The notes under the pieces are model-generated. The model ran no database searches and was not told the origin of the DNA. It worked only from the letters and a program-made list of their open reading frames with translations. A DNA stretch of 64,000 nt from Epiperipatus broadwayi (Eukaryota; Onychophora; Udeonychophora; Euonychophora; Peripatidae). The translations under genes and the position numbers were made by a program. This document shows, piece after piece, positions 60,033 through 64,000 of the stretch; positions within the stretch are counted from its first letter, which is position 1; each line of letters begins with the position of its first letter. The stretch spans positions 9,130,036 through 9,194,035 of the forward strand of contig JAQFVV010006231.1 of the NCBI GenBank assembly GCA_028023455.1, written 5' to 3'.

Positions 60033-63000
60033 TATTAATTAGCAAATAAAACTATTGTAGGATAGTTAAGAGAAAAAAAATCTTAAACTTCTTTGACAGA
60101 TTTTCAGCTATCCCCCCCCTCAAATTTTCAAACTCTATTTTGACTTTAAACCCCATACTATAAGCAATTCTAACTATTATACCATAAAGACTTTTATAAA
60201 ATAAATTTGTTTTATATTAGTGTAAATTATTTTTATAGTATTTACAAAAGTGATACAAAGCATTGGACAATTCAGGGAATGGTGACAAATCTCCTAAATT
60301 TGGAAAAAACAAGGACCATATTTATTTATTATTTCTTTATATTTCTAGCAACAATTTAACTATAGTATTCGGAGACTAATATTAATAAAGGTCAACATTT
60401 TAATATGTAACAATTTTAGGAGTGAACAAAAATATTTTAATGCCATCTTTATTAAAATTAATTAACTGTCATGTTATGTTATTATCCAATCACTTTTAAC
60501 AAATGAAAAATAATAACATCTCTGACTAATTTTTGAGTTCATTTTAAGATGGCAAGTAAGGTTGCGAATTTCAATATTAATTCATTGTGATGTTATTATG
60601 ATCTGATTCAATTTGGAAGTATTCATTTTAATATTCTTATAAATTTTCAATTGATTTTAAAATGTAATTATATCTCTGTGAATTAATGTCGAAACTTGTA
60701 AATATCATTGCCATTGTCCATACTATCTTAAAAAGAATAATATAAGCAGTTGAAAATAGTATTGTTTTTGTCTGCTAAAGGTGGTTGGATGATGGCATAA
60801 TGTGAGATAGCTAATTAAATTTAAGAAACAATGTTAGAAAATTTTTATTGGCTCTTAAAATTATTACATATAAATTTCTGTGATATATCTGCTACAGGAA
60901 TAAAATTTTATGGCTATTAATTTTCAAGAAATAAAATGTATTACTGTAATTTTCTTTTTCTGTTAATCTATATAGTTAATTATATACATAATTTTAGATG
61001 TAAATTAAAATATAGAAAAAATAACCGTCCAATAAATAAATTCATATTTTACTATTTTATCAAAATGGAATAAAAAGGCACTTTATTACTGACTTTTATA
61101 TTTATTTAATATTTTTTATACGTAAGTGTAAAGTCCCCTCATGAATTTATCGACATTCATCAGATCACTACTAGGAATATTTAATGCAAATTTTGTCGAT
61201 AGTAATAATCTGAAGACATAAAATATTAACATGATGTATTTTAGCATAATAATGGATGTCTTATACTATTTAGAAATTTTGATTATTGTACTAATTATTC
61301 AAACATTTTTAAAACACTTTCCTGATAATTCAAGTACAATTATGGTTGACATCATCAGATATAGAAACAAAATCATAGAAAGATTTTTCTACAACAATTC
61401 AATAACTGAATAAAAATAACTAAGTATTCATCTTTAAAATAATAACATAACTATCCAAAAAAAAAAAAAAAGAAAATGACTCATTATCATCAAGAAAACA
61501 TTTTAATAGGCTAGTTATACATTTTTGCCAATGCATACATGATAATTTTCATGATATGAAAAACAAGAAGTTAGTTTTTGTACATAGGATCTTTTAAGCC
61601 TTTTCTGGCAACCATTTTATTTTATTTTCAGGTGGCAGTTTAGCAGCAATGTTTTATATAAAACTCCTTTGTAAAAAGTGGAACTTGCATTTAAAAAGAT
61701 TCACTTGGTTGATCCTTCCAGTAGAAATATATTCGTCTTGAAGATTATGCATGCATATCATAGTAGTTGCTTTTTTTTATAAATAAAAAAAACTATGAAT
61801 GACTCATTAGACTGTTTATGGTTTATTTGCCTGCCTACATCTTGTTTTGGTGGAATAGTCAACTAACTATAAATTTATTGAATTTTAGATAACATGGATA
61901 ACGGAACTGTTTAATCATTAAAAAAAAAATTAAATCAGTCTTTTTTAAATAATGACATGACAAATTATTAAAAATATTAAGTGACTTAATTTTTTAAATT
62001 TTATTATGGAAAACATAATAGACTTTTTTCTTAAAATTATAAAGGTATTTAAATATATCCATAGTTTTTCTCTGCAAGTTTGCATAAAACCTAGTTTCCT
62101 TTGAATAACTAAACTCATATTCTGATTTTTATATCAGGTTCTGAAAAATAAATATTTTATTTATAATTAGGAAGATGATCCTTCATTTAATTCACCATCT
62201 CTTAAACATATGTTTTCCATCAGTTAATTCTTTTATTTTTTAAAAAAATAGCAGTACTTTTTATACTGTAGATTTAGCTGCTTAATGAAATAAAAAGAAA
62301 AAAAAATCCAAATTTTTTTTTTCCCCTTATACAGATGATGATCATAATTGTTGGTGAATTTATTAGGAAAATTAAAAAATAGACCACAGCCTGAAGACCA
62401 ACCAATCTTATTTTTAAACCAGTTGTTAAAGCACATACTTTTATATTCAATTTCAATGATTATGCTATCATACAACATAAATGGCAGGTTGGTAAAAAAA
62501 GTTGTTTGTGTGCCAGTATTTTATATATTCATAAACAATTTTAAAGTTTTGTATATATGGGAAAAAAGTATATATATGAAATAAAAATTTCTATTAAAAA
62601 AAAAAAAATTGATAATTTTAATGTAAATCAAAATTCCAAAAAAAAAAAAAAACATTTAAAATATCCAATCTCCCTTTATAACAAAATAAACAAAAAAAAA
62701 ATAAAAATATTCAGCCATATTAAAAAAAAAAAAAGGGAAAAAAATTAATTAAATAAAAAAGTTTAAAAATCAAGGAGGGGGCAAAAACAAATTATGTATA
62801 GGCAATTATTCAATTCGTGAAATGTGATTGGCATTACTAGATAGGGTGACTTATTAAATCATCAAATAAATCCTGAAAAAACAAACAATCAATTTAATTA
62901 CATGAATGAAAACACAAGATATTATTGATTATTAGCTGCTGTCAAGTTAAAGTCGACTTTTTGGCGACTAAATAAAAACCCTCTAGAGAGTCACAAATTT

Positions 63001-63228
63001 TCAATACAGTAGATATAGAAATACTATATGGCTGTTATCCAATAAAAAGATAAATTACATCAACACAAAAAGGAATATAGTTTTAAGATGCTTGATAAAT
63101 CAAACAGATGATAGATTATTTTGGAGAAAAGCTATTTGTATGATTACCAGAAATAGCTATCAACATTGATGACAATAACCAAAATAATAAGATACTAATG
63201 TAATCATAAATATACAAAAATTGTGTAG
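60033..63228. other. AT-rich DNA, no gene seen
   Basis: Only A/T-rich sequence and homopolymer runs (for example A15 at about 61457 and several A runs at 62590-62740) are seen. A GTTAAAGTCGACTTTTTGGC segment near 62946 may be a repeat fragment, but it has no second copy here. Confidence 0.5.
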
Positions 63229-63325
63229 AGAAAAGCTTTCATAAAGCCCGTTTATTTTTTTTACAGTATGTACTTAGCCGAAAATTAAAAATAAAATAAA
63301 CGGACTTTATGAAATCTTTTCTTTA
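63229..63325. repeat. Small foldback/MITE hairpin
   Basis: Inverted arms GAAAAGCTTTCATAAAGCCC and (other strand) GAAAAGATTTCATAAAGTCC, continuing with GTTTATTTT, are separated by about 30 nt. Confidence 0.7.
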
Positions 63326-63392
63326 TAGATATAATAAACACCTCCATACTTCACTATTCTTTTCAAATTCATATAAATAAAGATACAATAAA

Positions 63393-63465
63393 AGACAACC
63401 CCGAAGAGCATTTTGTGCTGAACCAGTACTCATCAGTTGGTCTAGGTCACTATCTCTCATATATA
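63393..63465 (-). ncRNA. Degenerate relative of the 2.1-kb hammerhead
   Basis: The minus strand reads GACCTAGACCAACTGATGAG, then ACTGGTTCAGCAC and AAAA where GAAA should be. Except for the last motif this matches the 2130-2168 fold, including helix I and helix II strands. The 3' side diverges after ATGC, so helix I has only a weak partner (TTGTC). It is probably inactive. Confidence 0.6.
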
Positions 63466-64000
63466 TCTATTATATGAAGATTCTCTATATGGTTTTCGTA
63501 TATTTATGATTACATTAGTCTGAGTTAAAGCGTATACTTTTATAATAACATACTAAGAAAAAAATAATTAAGCAGAAGAAAGAAAAAAAAAGGTATAGAT
63601 CTTCCTTAAGAATTATTAAAAAAGGGAAGTTTTTTCAATAGATAAAAATATAAATAATAGATGAAAAAGTATAGATCTTTAATTAAAATTAGAAATAAAT
63701 CTTTGATATACAGTATTTAGATATTTTGCAAAAAAAAAAAAAAAAAAATTCTAAATGATAATAAATGTAAAAGTTTGTTTGCATTCAAGCTAAACTATTT
63801 TCTTGCTATGATTTAAATTCTTTTTTTCCAAAAAACAATTTTTCAAAATATATTGTTGAAATTGATTGGGAATATAAACACTTTACTTTCTAAAAAAAAT
63901 CAGCACATTGTTTACATCTAAATGAAGTATAGGTAGACTAGCATTAATCCAAATTGCATGAATTCAAATACTTCTATTTTGTAAATATTTTTAAATTTGT
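63466..64000. other. AT-rich DNA, no gene seen
   Basis: No feature recognised. Confidence 0.5.

Noticed and set aside
61138-61175. CTGATGA on the minus strand near 61.16 kb
   Set aside because: No GAAA follows at a suitable distance and the flanks do not pair.
1-64000. CRISPR array, operons, bacterial genes or rRNA
   Set aside because: There are no regularly spaced identical repeats with unique spacers, no tightly packed long frames and no rRNA-like conserved blocks. All signs are of an animal nuclear genome.

Overview
This is a very AT-rich, intron-like or intergenic window from the nuclear genome of an animal, most likely an invertebrate. It has no bacterial-style gene packing, no rRNA and no intact tRNA. 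It is full of A/T homopolymers and TA microsatellites, and it carries many decayed metazoan retroelements (Gypsy-type LTR elements, an RTE-type LINE, a Tx1/L1-type LINE), tRNA-derived repeats, hAT and pogo-like TIR elements and foldback repeats. The species cannot be named from the sequence. No complete host protein-coding gene is visible. The best host candidate is one possible 3'-terminal exon on the minus strand near 47.5 kb.

Layout. 0-12 kb: sparse AT-rich DNA with a near-complete hammerhead-ribozyme fold (2130-2186) beside a tRNA-like repeat, two inverted copies of one SINE-like family (3.3 and 11.1 kb) and a foldback at 3.7-4.1 kb. 12.2-12.7 kb: a hAT-type MITE with a perfect 8-bp target duplication, nested in the right inverted repeat of another MITE. 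13.7-16.7 kb: a decayed RTE LINE interrupted by LTR-like sequence and by a foldback. 16.7-22.4 kb: copies of a second foldback family and an old plus-strand Gypsy element whose RT, RNase H and integrase remnants are still readable. 24.5-27.9 kb: a compact minus-strand LTR element with only a gag remnant. A 50-base C run sits at its polypurine tract, and one LTR is split by a 0.94-kb foldback that carries two inverted tRNA-like sequences.

28-40 kb: two diverged direct copies of a block of about 2 kb. The second lies just after a Gypsy gag remnant with zinc knuckles and a 5'-truncated Tx1-type LINE (36.1-37.9 kb), which is the best preserved coding sequence in the window. 40-50 kb: mostly featureless, with tRNA-like fragments, the candidate terminal exon and small hairpin elements. 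51.0-51.6 kb: a minisatellite whose unit matches the end of an adjacent inverted repeat. 55-57 kb: a second RTE copy. 58.5-60.0 kb: another member of the second foldback family and a 1.18-kb TIR transposon with TA target duplications. 63.4 kb: a degenerate relative of the 2.1-kb hammerhead.

The most interesting thread is that three repeat families carry hammerhead-ribozyme-like cores (CUGANGA, hairpin, GAAA). Two of them are inverted-repeat elements with a one-sided extension of about 40 nt and long target duplications of 15-18 bp. That architecture recalls Penelope-like elements, whose terminal repeats are known to carry minimal hammerheads. The link is an inference, because no Penelope reverse transcriptase or GIY-YIG reading frame was found here.
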